Source: Lachnospiraceae bacterium UBA7784
GTDB lineage: Bacteria > Bacillota > Clostridia > Lachnospirales > Lachnospiraceae
Reading direction: 5' to 3'
Assembly: GCA_002480925.1 (NCBI GenBank)
Contig: DLDA01000046.1
Location: 1 to 15,931, forward strand
Length of the DNA stretch: 15,931 nucleotides
The notes under the pieces were generated by a model, which saw nothing but the letters and a program-made list of their open reading frames with translations, did not search any database and was not told where the DNA came from. A program made the position numbers and the translations under genes. Position 1 is the stretch's first letter, and each line of letters begins with the position of its first letter. Shown piece after piece: positions 9,101-14,906 of this stretch.

Positions 9101-9759
9101 AGGGGACTTCAGGATCTTCAGGAGGTGCAGGAACGACAGGCCAGACTTCTGCTGGCACTCCGTCCGGAAACAAGCCGGCTGGAGGTGGTCTGCCTTCTGA
9201 GAACAGACCGACAGATCAGATCAAAGCAGAAGATTCAGAGCCCGAAAAGCCTGCTGTAGTAAACAAAACAGGTCTTGACCTGAGTCAGGGAGCAGCAGTA
9301 AATGGCATATATAAGGATGCAGATGGCAGAATTCTAAAGAATGCTGCCCTGGCTACTGACAAGGGTATTGTGATCACTGATAAGAAGGGCAAGGCGATAG
9401 CGGCAAACTCAATGACAAAGCTTGCAGGCAAGACATTTCTTATCAATAGTGATGGTGTCGTGGCATCTGCTGAGAAGGTCAAGGTCTTTGGAAAGATATA
9501 TGTGGCAAGGAAGGATGGTACTCTTGCAAGAAAAGCCTTTGTTACACTTGAGAAAACAGGCAGCCGTGTTTACACTGATTCAAAGGGCCTTATTGTAAAA
9601 AACAGGACCTTTAAGGTCAGGGGCAGCCTATATGTGGCGAAGAAGAGCGGCGCTCTTATGAAGAATGGCACGATAAGCATAAAAGGCAGGAAATACATAG
9701 TAAAAAACTATAAGGTTGTAAAGACTGTAAAGAAAAAGAGATCAGAAAGACGTTTTTAA
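6175..9759 (+). CDS. Secreted multidomain GH16 endo-beta-1,3(4)-glucanase with CBM4/9-like modules
   Basis: This 1194-residue exoenzyme should cut beta-1,3- or mixed-linkage glucans such as laminarin or lichenan outside the cell. The signal peptide ends near AKA-DDG (about 32). The GH16 domain starts with LVWQDDFD (38) and runs to VDYVKVYQ (about 458). The catalytic motif EIDIME is at 326-331: E326 nucleophile, D328, E331 acid/base. The extra Met is the bulge typical of laminarinase-type GH16. Residues about 91-273 interrupt the catalytic fold after NLVIRP and before ITSGRINTQG, and resemble a CBM4/9 domain with its halves in reversed order. Three further beta-sandwich modules follow at about 486-645, 661-799 and 799-960; the first and last are clearly CBM4/9-like and the middle one is weaker. 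A Gly/Ser/Thr/Pro linker (about 963-1030) leads to basic short repeats (about 1043-1182). No LPXTG is present. Confidence 0.93.
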   Translation: MYRGNRRSVIACTAMATMLLTGLPQASLVAKADDGYKLVWQDDFDGEGLSTKDWNVEEHDPGWVNAELQRYTSLDQGNIKVEDGNLVIRPQMTSGAGEGDPAEKETEISMDIKADGKTSDTIALQVNFGKIDDNDHPTEATAAATVAIDQISLKEVDKDGNESDELLKNSSLDSEEGWIFGATSPGQGSIRYENGQAILSIVNSGEANWNIQLQQGGLRLEHGHSYKLRMTASSNLDRLIELSLLDPDNGYTWYGGGKAMISGNGAYGGGERQITSGRINTQGKHDFRYGRFEARAKVPEGMGYLPAFWLMASDEGLYGQWPKCGEIDIMEVMGQDTRKSYHTIHYGYDSGNGHKQNQGSNTLTQGSYADDYHVYRVDWDPGLITWYVDDKEVYSTRDWYTGQDDDNQLTYPAPFDQNFYIILNLAVGGSWVGYPDEKTYAGMNDQAFKVDYVKVYQKSAETYAREEKEARRPEAAPVVYRQADESGNYVRNGDFSEDIGKDGDENASRDNWKLHLESDAKGTTYEQKDKQIYLKPDTIGSQNHSVQLKQENIPMHKGWEYELSFDASADEARDIVVDVEGPDRGWQRYMQDTIVSVGKEIRSYTLDFTMNEKSDPNGSLEFNLGKQGTKAGVRLSNVRLIHKSGDEIPENNDKVIRPDGNYIYNGSFDMGKERLGYWEYDKDDAGYIHVTNENNVRELKVEVPEGKTIHIGQSKLAFVGAGSYELSFDGYCDALTDGAGLTIKVGEQQFTPDLTDKRKSCSSKLHFDRGLDRDHADIDLIFSKPGTYYLDNIRLCEAALIKNGSFDAGMAGFAPYIYDTVKAKYVIDSMNGNDNAFAITIDDTMADDAGNSWYIQLNQDGVPLKQGSKYRLSLKARSTIGRKISVAMQQYEGNWTNYSKTGAIDVGKEWKDYTFDFTMDDPTDPAARFNITMGSVDGVRIRKQHDIYIDDISLVELDEEQTKPVPGPSAGGSAGQGTSGSSGGAGTTGQTSAGTPSGNKPAGGGLPSENRPTDQIKAEDSEPEKPAVVNKTGLDLSQGAAVNGIYKDADGRILKNAALATDKGIVITDKKGKAIAANSMTKLAGKTFLINSDGVVASAEKVKVFGKIYVARKDGTLARKAFVTLEKTGSRVYTDSKGLIVKNRTFKVRGSLYVAKKSGALMKNGTISIKGRKYIVKNYKVVKTVKKKRSERRF
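9301..9720 (+). repeat. Degenerate ~20-residue repeats at the glucanase C-terminus
   Basis: About seven short units follow the pattern G-x-x-Y/F-x-x-x-x-D/S-G-x-L/I-x-K, including GIYKDADGRILKNA, GKIYVARKDGTLARKAF, GSLYVAKKSGALMKNG and GRKYIVKNYKVV. They resemble the beta-hairpin repeats of cell-wall or choline-type binding regions in Firmicutes surface proteins. The aromatic pairs of classical choline-binding repeats are sparse and the segment is strongly Lys/Arg-rich. A role in keeping the enzyme at the negatively charged cell wall is likely but inferred. Confidence 0.6.
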
Positions 9760-9785
9760 CTGGCAATCGCCGACTGATAAGAAAG

Positions 9786-9819
9786 AACCGCGGCCCATAA
9801 ATCCGGGCCGCGGTTTTTT
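9786..9819 (+). terminator. Strong rho-independent terminator after the glucanase gene
   Basis: AACCGCGGCCC pairs perfectly over 11 bases with GGGCCGCGGTT around an 8-base loop, followed by six T. It starts 27 bases after the GH16 stop and marks the end of the chemoreceptor-binding protein-glucanase cluster. Confidence 0.95.
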
Positions 9820-9826
9820 GCCGGGC

Positions 9827-9855
9827 TTGACGTTTATGCACTCTATATATAGAAT
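9827..9855 (+). promoter_or_regulatory. Sigma-A promoter for the EamA-cytidine deaminase unit
   Basis: TTGACG (5 of 6) and TAGAAT (5 of 6) are separated by exactly 17 bases. The -10 lies at the edge of the palindrome TCTATATATAGA. The promoter begins 8 bases after the preceding terminator, as expected for a new transcription unit. Transcription would start near 9862, giving a leader of about 205 bases before the transporter ATG. Confidence 0.75.
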
Positions 9856-9910
9856 TGACTTTGTTCATGTTATCTTAAAAGCGGTTCCATTATAAAGTGA
9901 GGTAAGAGTA

Positions 9911-10009
9911 ATGTCAGTAGGATCATCAGGTAATAGCATAAGCTTTGAATATAAAAGGGCTTCTATAGAATCTATCGTATGGAGGACGGACGGCTCATTT
10001 AGGTTTTAG
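9911..10009 (+). CDS. Possible 32-residue leader ORF
   Basis: ATG 9911 is preceded by GAGGTAAGAGTA, an acceptable Shine-Dalgarno at slightly long spacing, and the frame ends at TAG 10007-10009. The product is polar, starting MSVGSSGNSISFEYKRASIE, with one Trp and no membrane segment. It lies in the leader between the promoter and the EamA gene, so it could be a regulatory leader peptide, a small protein, or chance. I recognise no family. The 57 bases from here to the transporter start show no clear structure. Confidence 0.3.
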   Translation: MSVGSSGNSISFEYKRASIESIVWRTDGSFRF

Positions 10010-10066
10010 ATCGATCATTGCTATAGACTCTTGTAAATCCCCTGCCTTTAGTGATAATATCTCTGT

Positions 10067-10987
10067 ATGTATAAAACGATATCAGGAGATAAAGGAAAAG
10101 GCGCTCTTATGTGCCTGCTTGGAGGCGTCTGCTGGGGGCTTTCGGGCTCTATGGGACAGTATCTTTTCACAAGACAGGGAATGGACTCGAGATGGCTGGT
10201 TCCATTAAGGCTTTGTCTGGCAGGAGTCATACTTTTCATATATTGCCTGTTCAGATATGGAAAAAGGGTAGCAGGCCCCCTGACGAACAGAGCTGATCTC
10301 TGGAGACTATTCGTATATGGGATCTTAGGTGTAAGCACCTGTCAGTTCACATATTTCCGGTGCATCCAGTTAAGCTCAGCAGCCATGGGAACCATACTTC
10401 AGGATCTCTCACCTGTATTCATCCTTATGGTAACCTGCCTTCGAGAGCACAGAAGACCGAAGCGGAATGAAGTGATGGCGATAGTTATGGCCTTTGCCGG
10501 AGTATTTCTTCTGTCGACACATGGCTCCATAGGAAATATCCTTGTTTCCCTGCCGGCCATCATTTCAGGAGTTGTATCGGCAGTATGCGTAATGATATAT
10601 AACTGCTCGGACAGGCTTATCAGTAAGTATCCGGTCGCACTGCTCCAGGCCTATTCGTTCATAGCCGGAGGAATTGTATTTGCCATACTTTTCAGGAGTT
10701 TTAGGATACATTATGTTCCGAATGCCATGGGACTTTTTGGCATTGCCTTTGTGGTAATTGTAGGAAATGTGCTGGCTTTTACGCTCTACATCAGGGGTGT
10801 GTCATATATAGGACCAGAAAAGGGTATACTCTATGGCTTCTCCGAGCCTGTCACGGCTGCTGTCATAACTGTTACTGTATTCCATGTCAGGGCCGGGATC
10901 TATGATCTGATTGGATTTGCCCTGATATTTACAATGCTTGTGATGATAAGCAGTGCCAGACATGGGATAAGAACAGGCAGCAGATGA
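10067..10987 (+). CDS. EamA/DMT-family membrane transporter
   Basis: This 306-residue protein has about ten hydrophobic helices in two similar halves, the usual size and fold of drug/metabolite transporters of the EamA family. The N-terminal half shows the typical GGVCWGLSGSMGQYLF and later AAMGTILQDLSPVFI, and the second half contains VSYIGPEKGILYGFSEPVTA, equivalent to the conserved helix before the last loop. Members export amino acids, nucleosides or other metabolites; the substrate cannot be read here. ATG 10067 has no good ribosome site, but the next Met (10109) falls inside the first membrane helix, so 10067 is preferred. Its stop overlaps the ribosome site of cytidine deaminase, so the two are translationally linked. 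Nucleoside traffic is therefore a tempting but unproven guess. Confidence 0.88.
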   Translation: MYKTISGDKGKGALMCLLGGVCWGLSGSMGQYLFTRQGMDSRWLVPLRLCLAGVILFIYCLFRYGKRVAGPLTNRADLWRLFVYGILGVSTCQFTYFRCIQLSSAAMGTILQDLSPVFILMVTCLREHRRPKRNEVMAIVMAFAGVFLLSTHGSIGNILVSLPAIISGVVSAVCVMIYNCSDRLISKYPVALLQAYSFIAGGIVFAILFRSFRIHYVPNAMGLFGIAFVVIVGNVLAFTLYIRGVSYIGPEKGILYGFSEPVTAAVITVTVFHVRAGIYDLIGFALIFTMLVMISSARHGIRTGSR

Positions 10988-10993
10988 GAGGAG
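10987..10993 (+). promoter_or_regulatory. Ribosome binding site fixing the cytidine deaminase start
   Basis: AGAGGAG ends 5 bases before ATG 10999 and overlaps the last base of the transporter stop codon. An earlier in-frame ATG at 10984 would put this site inside the gene and has no site of its own. Confidence 0.75.
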
Positions 10994-10998
10994 ATACT

Positions 10999-11409
10999 AT
11001 GTACGAGGAAGCAGAGCTTATAGAAAAGGCCCATCAGGCTATGGAAAACGCATATTGCAGATATTCTGGATTTATGGTAGGTGCAGCACTGCTATGTGAC
11101 GACGGTACTGTCTATACAGGATGCAATGTAGAAAATGCTTCATACGGTGCCAGCAACTGTGCTGAGCGCACGGCGATTTTCAAGGCGGTTTCAGATGGAC
11201 ATAAGGATTTCAAGGCTATTGCTATCTGTGGTGGTAAAAGTCTTGATGATACAGTTGTCTGTCAGCCATGCGGTATCTGCCGGCAGGTCATGAGTGAGTT
11301 CTGTGACACTTCATTTGAGATAGTTCTGGGTTCATATAAGGCTGGAAAGCTTGCCTTTACAAGGAAATTCCTGCTTGATGAACTGCTGCCATTTGCCTTT
11401 GAGCTTTGA
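10999..11409 (+). CDS. cdd: Cytidine deaminase
   Basis: This 136-residue enzyme matches the small tetrameric cytidine deaminases of the pyrimidine salvage pathway, which convert cytidine or deoxycytidine to uridine or deoxyuridine plus ammonia. The zinc and catalytic residues are all present: C54-A55-E56 (in SNCAERTA; Cys ligand and Glu proton shuttle) and P90-C91-G92-I93-C94-R95 (two further Cys ligands). The substrate-ribose contact NVENASYG is at 43-50. The start at 10999 follows AGAGGAG. It is coupled to the EamA transporter upstream, and a short palindrome lies over its stop codon. Confidence 0.96.
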   Translation: MYEEAELIEKAHQAMENAYCRYSGFMVGAALLCDDGTVYTGCNVENASYGASNCAERTAIFKAVSDGHKDFKAIAICGGKSLDDTVVCQPCGICRQVMSEFCDTSFEIVLGSYKAGKLAFTRKFLLDELLPFAFEL

Positions 11410-11419
11410 AATCAAAGCT
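11402..11419 (+). other. Hairpin over the cytidine deaminase stop codon
   Basis: AGCTTTG and CAAAGCT form a perfect 7-base stem with an AAAT loop. No T run follows, so it is at best a weak terminator or an RNA-stabilising end. Confidence 0.35.
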
Positions 11420-11570
11420 AGTTAATAGATTTATACTAAAATGTTAGGTGGGTGTTGATATAAAAATATCTGGTCTTTTACAAGGCGAATTAAGCAGAAA
11501 AACCAGTGACGATATATGCTGTTACAGACTTGAGACAGGATATTCTAAGTATTATTAAAGGATTATAAAT

Positions 11571-12350
11571 ATGAATACAGGAGTAATAAAGGGACTTTTG
11601 ATCCCGTTTATTGGTACTACGGCAGGCTCTGCCATGGTTTTTTTCTTAAGAAAGGCTATCTCCGAAAGTATACAGAGACTACTTACTGGCTTTGCAGCCG
11701 GAGTGATGGTTGCAGCAAGCTTTTTTTCTCTGCTTGGTCCTGCAATCGAGCGGGCGGATGGTATGGGCAGGCTTGCCTTTGTTCCGGCCTCTGTAGGATT
11801 CATGATCGGTATAGGGTTCCTTCTGCTATTAGACAGGATCACGCCCCATATGCATATGGACAGCGTTGAGGAGGGTCCGGCATCGGGACTGAAGCGTACG
11901 ACGAAGCTGATCCTGGCTGTGACCATCCATAATATACCGGAGGGAATGGCAGTAGGGGTGGTCCTTGCAGGCTTCCTCTATGGACATTCAGGCATTACAG
12001 CAGCTTCAGCTCTGGCCCTTTCGCTTGGAATAGCTATACAGAACTTTCCGGAGGGAGCGATCGTGTCCATGCCGCTTAGGGCAGAGGGCATTGGAAGGAT
12101 GAAGACTTTTATGTATGGTACGCTTTCAGGAGCGGTGGAGCCTGTAGCAGGGATCATCACTATAGCTGCAGCAGGTCTGGTCGTTCCCGTCCTTCCTTAT
12201 CTTCTGGGATTTGCAGCCGGAGCCATGATCTACGTGGTAGTAGAGGAGCTGATACCGGAGATGTCTGAGGGAGAGCATTCAAATATAGGAACAGTATCCT
12301 TCTCTCTCGGATTTGTCGTGATGATGATCCTTGACGTAGCGCTGGGATGA
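11571..12350 (+). CDS. ZIP-family metal transporter (ZupT/GufA-like)
   Basis: This 259-residue membrane protein has the eight-helix pattern of ZIP transporters, which import divalent metals such as zinc, iron or manganese. Diagnostic motifs are HNIPEG at 120-125 in helix 4 and QNFPEG at 157-162 in helix 5, the paired metal-binding sites. A short loop with PHMHMD lies between helices 3 and 4, where ZIPs often carry His residues. The start follows AAAGGATTATAAAT. The 161-base gap after cytidine deaminase has no convincing promoter or terminator, so partial read-through is possible. It converges with feoAB on a shared terminator. The preferred metal cannot be read from the sequence. Confidence 0.93.
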   Translation: MNTGVIKGLLIPFIGTTAGSAMVFFLRKAISESIQRLLTGFAAGVMVAASFFSLLGPAIERADGMGRLAFVPASVGFMIGIGFLLLLDRITPHMHMDSVEEGPASGLKRTTKLILAVTIHNIPEGMAVGVVLAGFLYGHSGITAASALALSLGIAIQNFPEGAIVSMPLRAEGIGRMKTFMYGTLSGAVEPVAGIITIAAAGLVVPVLPYLLGFAAGAMIYVVVEELIPEMSEGEHSNIGTVSFSLGFVVMMILDVALG

Positions 12351-12390
12351 AAAGCATCAGCTGTTCAAGCGGCAAATGATATCATTAGAT

Positions 12391-12424
12391 AAAAAGGAGA
12401 CCGGACATTTCCGGTCTCTTTTTT
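12391..12424. terminator. Bidirectional rho-independent terminator between ZIP and feoAB
   Basis: GAGACCGGA pairs perfectly with TCCGGTCTC around a CATT loop. Six T follow on the plus strand and five A precede on the same strand, which become the T run for the minus-strand gene. It ends transcription from both converging metal transporter genes. Confidence 0.92.
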
Positions 12425-12443
12425 ATTGCTGTCGTAAAATCTC

Positions 12444-14825
12444 TTATATAAGTGTGACCAGATGTACTATAAAGGCACAGGCCCAGGCGATCGCACATTG
12501 GAATAGCACGATCCAGAGAGCCCAGCGACGCCCCAGCTCACGTCTTATGGAGGCGATTGCGGCTATGCATGGTGTATAGAGCAGGCAGAATACCAGAAAG
12601 GAGGCCGCTCTTGCAGGTGTAAGGACCTGCTGGAGAGAGGCTACGCTTCCGAAAAGTATACCGAGTGTCGATACAACCGATTCCTTGGCAAGGAAACCGG
12701 AGATAAGGGCTGTAACCATCCGCCAGTCGCCGAAGCCTAAAGGAGCAAAGATCGGGGCTATAAAACCTGCAATGACTGCAAGTATGCTGTTCTGTGAATC
12801 GGTCACCATGGCAAACGAAGGTGAAAATGTCTCAAGGAACCAGATCACGATCGATGCAAGGAAGATCACAGTAAAGGCACGCTGGATAAAATCTCTCGAC
12901 TTTTCCCAGAGGAGCTGTCCGACGTTCTTCGGACGAGGCATCCTGTAGGTTGGAAGCTCCATAACGAAAGGTACGGCCTCACCCTTGTATCTCGTGTTCT
13001 TAGAGATCACTGCGGTAAGGACACCGACTGCGATACCTGTGAAATAGAGAAGAAGCATCACAAGAGCTCCTCTTCCGGGGAAGAAGGCAGAGATAAAGAA
13101 TGAATAGATCGGCAGCTTGGCTGAACAGCTCATGAAGGGGATCATTATCACTGTAAGCTTCCTGTCACGCTCTGATGGCAGGGTCCGGCTTGACATTACC
13201 GCTGGTACTGAGCATCCGAAGCCAATAAGCATAGGAACTATGCTGCGGCCCGAGAGACCAAGCTTCCTTAGGATCTTGTCCATCACAAAGGCTATGCGGG
13301 CCATGTAGCCTGAGTCCTCAAGCAGGGAGAGGAAGAAAAACAGGGTCACTATGATAGGCAGGAAGGAGAGCACTGATCCTACTCCGGCGAAGACTCCCTT
13401 TACGACAAGGGAGATAAGCAGAGGATTGACCCCGGCGGCCTCCATCCCTTTCTCGCAGGTATCGCTTAAGGCCTGGATACCTGTATCGAGAAGTGATTGC
13501 AGGCTGCCGCCTATCACATTGAAAGTCAGATAGAAAATAAGTCCCATTATTAGGACAAACATAGGAATAGCAGTAAACCTTCCGGTGAGGACTGAGTCGA
13601 TACGGCTGCTTCTTGTCTGTTCCCTGCTTTTCTCAGGCTTGACTACAGATGAAGCGACGACTCTCTCGATGAAGTTGAATCTCATGTCGGCGATCGCCGC
13701 TGAACGGTCGAGTCCGCTTTCCTTTTCCATCTGTCTTACTATATGGACAACGGTTTCCTGTTCATTGGTGTCGAGACCCAGTGCATCGATCACACTTTTG
13801 TCACCCTCTATAAGCTTTGTTGCTGCAAACCTTATCGGTATAGCTGACTTGTCGGCATGATCCTCAATAAGATGCATTACAGCGTGGATTGAACGGTGGA
13901 CGGCACCGTGCCTTTCTTCGGGGTCACAGAAATCCTGCCTGAGCGGCTTCTCCTGATATTTTGCGACATGGATGGCATGGCTTACAAGCTCATCTATTCC
14001 TTCGTTTTTGGCAGCGGAGATTGGGACGACCGGAACACCAAGCAGCTGCTCCATCCTGTTTACATTTACGGAGCCGCCGTTGCTCTGGACCTCGTCCATC
14101 ATATTAAGGGCTACGACCATAGGTATATTAAGCTCCAGGAGCTGGAGAGTGAGATAGAGATTCCTCTCTATATTGGTCGCATCAACTATATTTATGATCC
14201 CTCTTGGCTTTTCATCCAGTATGAACTGTCTGGAGACCACTTCCTCGCTCGTGTAGGGAGACATTGAGTAAATACCCGGCAGATCGGTTACAAGGGTGTC
14301 CTTATGACCTCTTATTACTCCGTCCTTCCTGTCTACGGTCACCCCGGGGAAGTTTCCTACGTGCTGGTTGGAACCGGTAAGCTGGTTGAAAAGAGTCGTC
14401 TTTCCAGAGTTCTGGTTTCCAGCCAGGGCAAATGTCAGACAGGTCCCGTCCGGGAGAGGATGCTCTGTTTTTTTGTTATGAAAGCGGCCTCCCTCTCCAA
14501 GTCCCGGATGGTCGATAAGCTTATTTACCGGAGGGATGGCCTTTTCCTGCGGCAAAGAGGCTATACCGGCAAGAGATCTTCCTGTCTCTGCACAGTCCCT
14601 TACATTTACGACCTCGATCCTTGATGCGTCGTCAAGACGCAGGGTAAGCTCGTAGCTTTGTACACGAAGCTCTATCGGATCTCCCATAGGTGCATATTTT
14701 ATCAGCTCTACAGTGACACCGGGTATCATACCCATATCAAGAAGGTGCTGTCTAAGCGCGCCCTCGCCGCCGACAGATGCAACCGTCGCCTGCTGTCCAA
14801 TCTTCAAATCTTTTATAGTTAGCAT
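12444..14825 (-). CDS. feoB: FeoA-FeoB fusion, ferrous iron transporter
   Basis: This 793-residue protein imports Fe(II) at the membrane. Residues about 1-75 are a FeoA SH3-like domain (LKIGQQATVASV, LLDMGMIPGVTVELI), normally a separate small protein. A linker of about 55 residues leads to the FeoB G domain: G1 GNQNSGKT (136-143), switch region FPGVTVD, G3 DLPG (181-184), G4 NMMD (241-244) and G5 SAAKNEG (270-276). A helical spacer and the polytopic core follow, with the gate motifs GFGCSVPAVMSSRT and SCSAKLPIYSF. The start is ATG 14825, since GGAG lies 5 bases upstream and the FeoA domain begins there. An upstream in-frame ATG at 14900 would add 25 residues translated across the -10 element. 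The gene has its own promoter, 81 bases after the BirA-like gene. Confidence 0.96.
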   Translation of the reverse strand: MLTIKDLKIGQQATVASVGGEGALRQHLLDMGMIPGVTVELIKYAPMGDPIELRVQSYELTLRLDDASRIEVVNVRDCAETGRSLAGIASLPQEKAIPPVNKLIDHPGLGEGGRFHNKKTEHPLPDGTCLTFALAGNQNSGKTTLFNQLTGSNQHVGNFPGVTVDRKDGVIRGHKDTLVTDLPGIYSMSPYTSEEVVSRQFILDEKPRGIINIVDATNIERNLYLTLQLLELNIPMVVALNMMDEVQSNGGSVNVNRMEQLLGVPVVPISAAKNEGIDELVSHAIHVAKYQEKPLRQDFCDPEERHGAVHRSIHAVMHLIEDHADKSAIPIRFAATKLIEGDKSVIDALGLDTNEQETVVHIVRQMEKESGLDRSAAIADMRFNFIERVVASSVVKPEKSREQTRSSRIDSVLTGRFTAIPMFVLIMGLIFYLTFNVIGGSLQSLLDTGIQALSDTCEKGMEAAGVNPLLISLVVKGVFAGVGSVLSFLPIIVTLFFFLSLLEDSGYMARIAFVMDKILRKLGLSGRSIVPMLIGFGCSVPAVMSSRTLPSERDRKLTVIMIPFMSCSAKLPIYSFFISAFFPGRGALVMLLLYFTGIAVGVLTAVISKNTRYKGEAVPFVMELPTYRMPRPKNVGQLLWEKSRDFIQRAFTVIFLASIVIWFLETFSPSFAMVTDSQNSILAVIAGFIAPIFAPLGFGDWRMVTALISGFLAKESVVSTLGILFGSVASLQQVLTPARAASFLVFCLLYTPCIAAIASIRRELGRRWALWIVLFQCAIAWACAFIVHLVTLI

Positions 14826-14834
14826 ATCCACTCC

Positions 14835-14859
14835 AGTTCTAAATATATTTTTCAGAACT
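14835..14859. promoter_or_regulatory. Operator-like dyad at the feoAB start region
   Basis: AGTTCT (14835-14840) and AGAACT (14854-14859) are perfect inverted repeats with an AT-rich centre. One arm touches the -10 element and the other touches the GGAG ribosome site. The predicted transcript would start inside the first arm, so a DNA-binding repressor fits better than an RNA hairpin. An iron-responsive Fur- or DtxR-type regulator is the obvious candidate, but the sequence matches neither consensus well. Confidence 0.4.
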
Positions 14860-14888
14860 ATTATAAGATAAGACCGGATCAAAAACAA
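14860..14888 (-). promoter_or_regulatory. Promoter of feoAB
   Basis: On the minus strand a perfect TATAAT -10 (14865-14860) stands 17 bases after TTGTTT (14888-14883), a weak -35. Transcription should begin near 14853, about 28 bases before the ATG. Confidence 0.65.
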
Positions 14889-14906
14889 CGGTATTTCCAT
14901 ATTGCT

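Noticed and set aside
11530..11558. TTGAGA-17-TATTAA as a promoter for the ZIP gene
   Set aside because: Transcription would start after or within the ribosome site of the gene at 11571, and the -10 is poor.
13896..14267. Plus-strand open frames opposite feoAB
   Set aside because: All overlap the conserved G-domain and membrane coding sequence in antisense and lack translation signals.
14826..14900. Upstream extension of FeoAB to an ATG at 14900
   Set aside because: The extension would cover the -10 element and the operator-like dyad; ATG 14825 has GGAG at ideal spacing and begins the FeoA domain.
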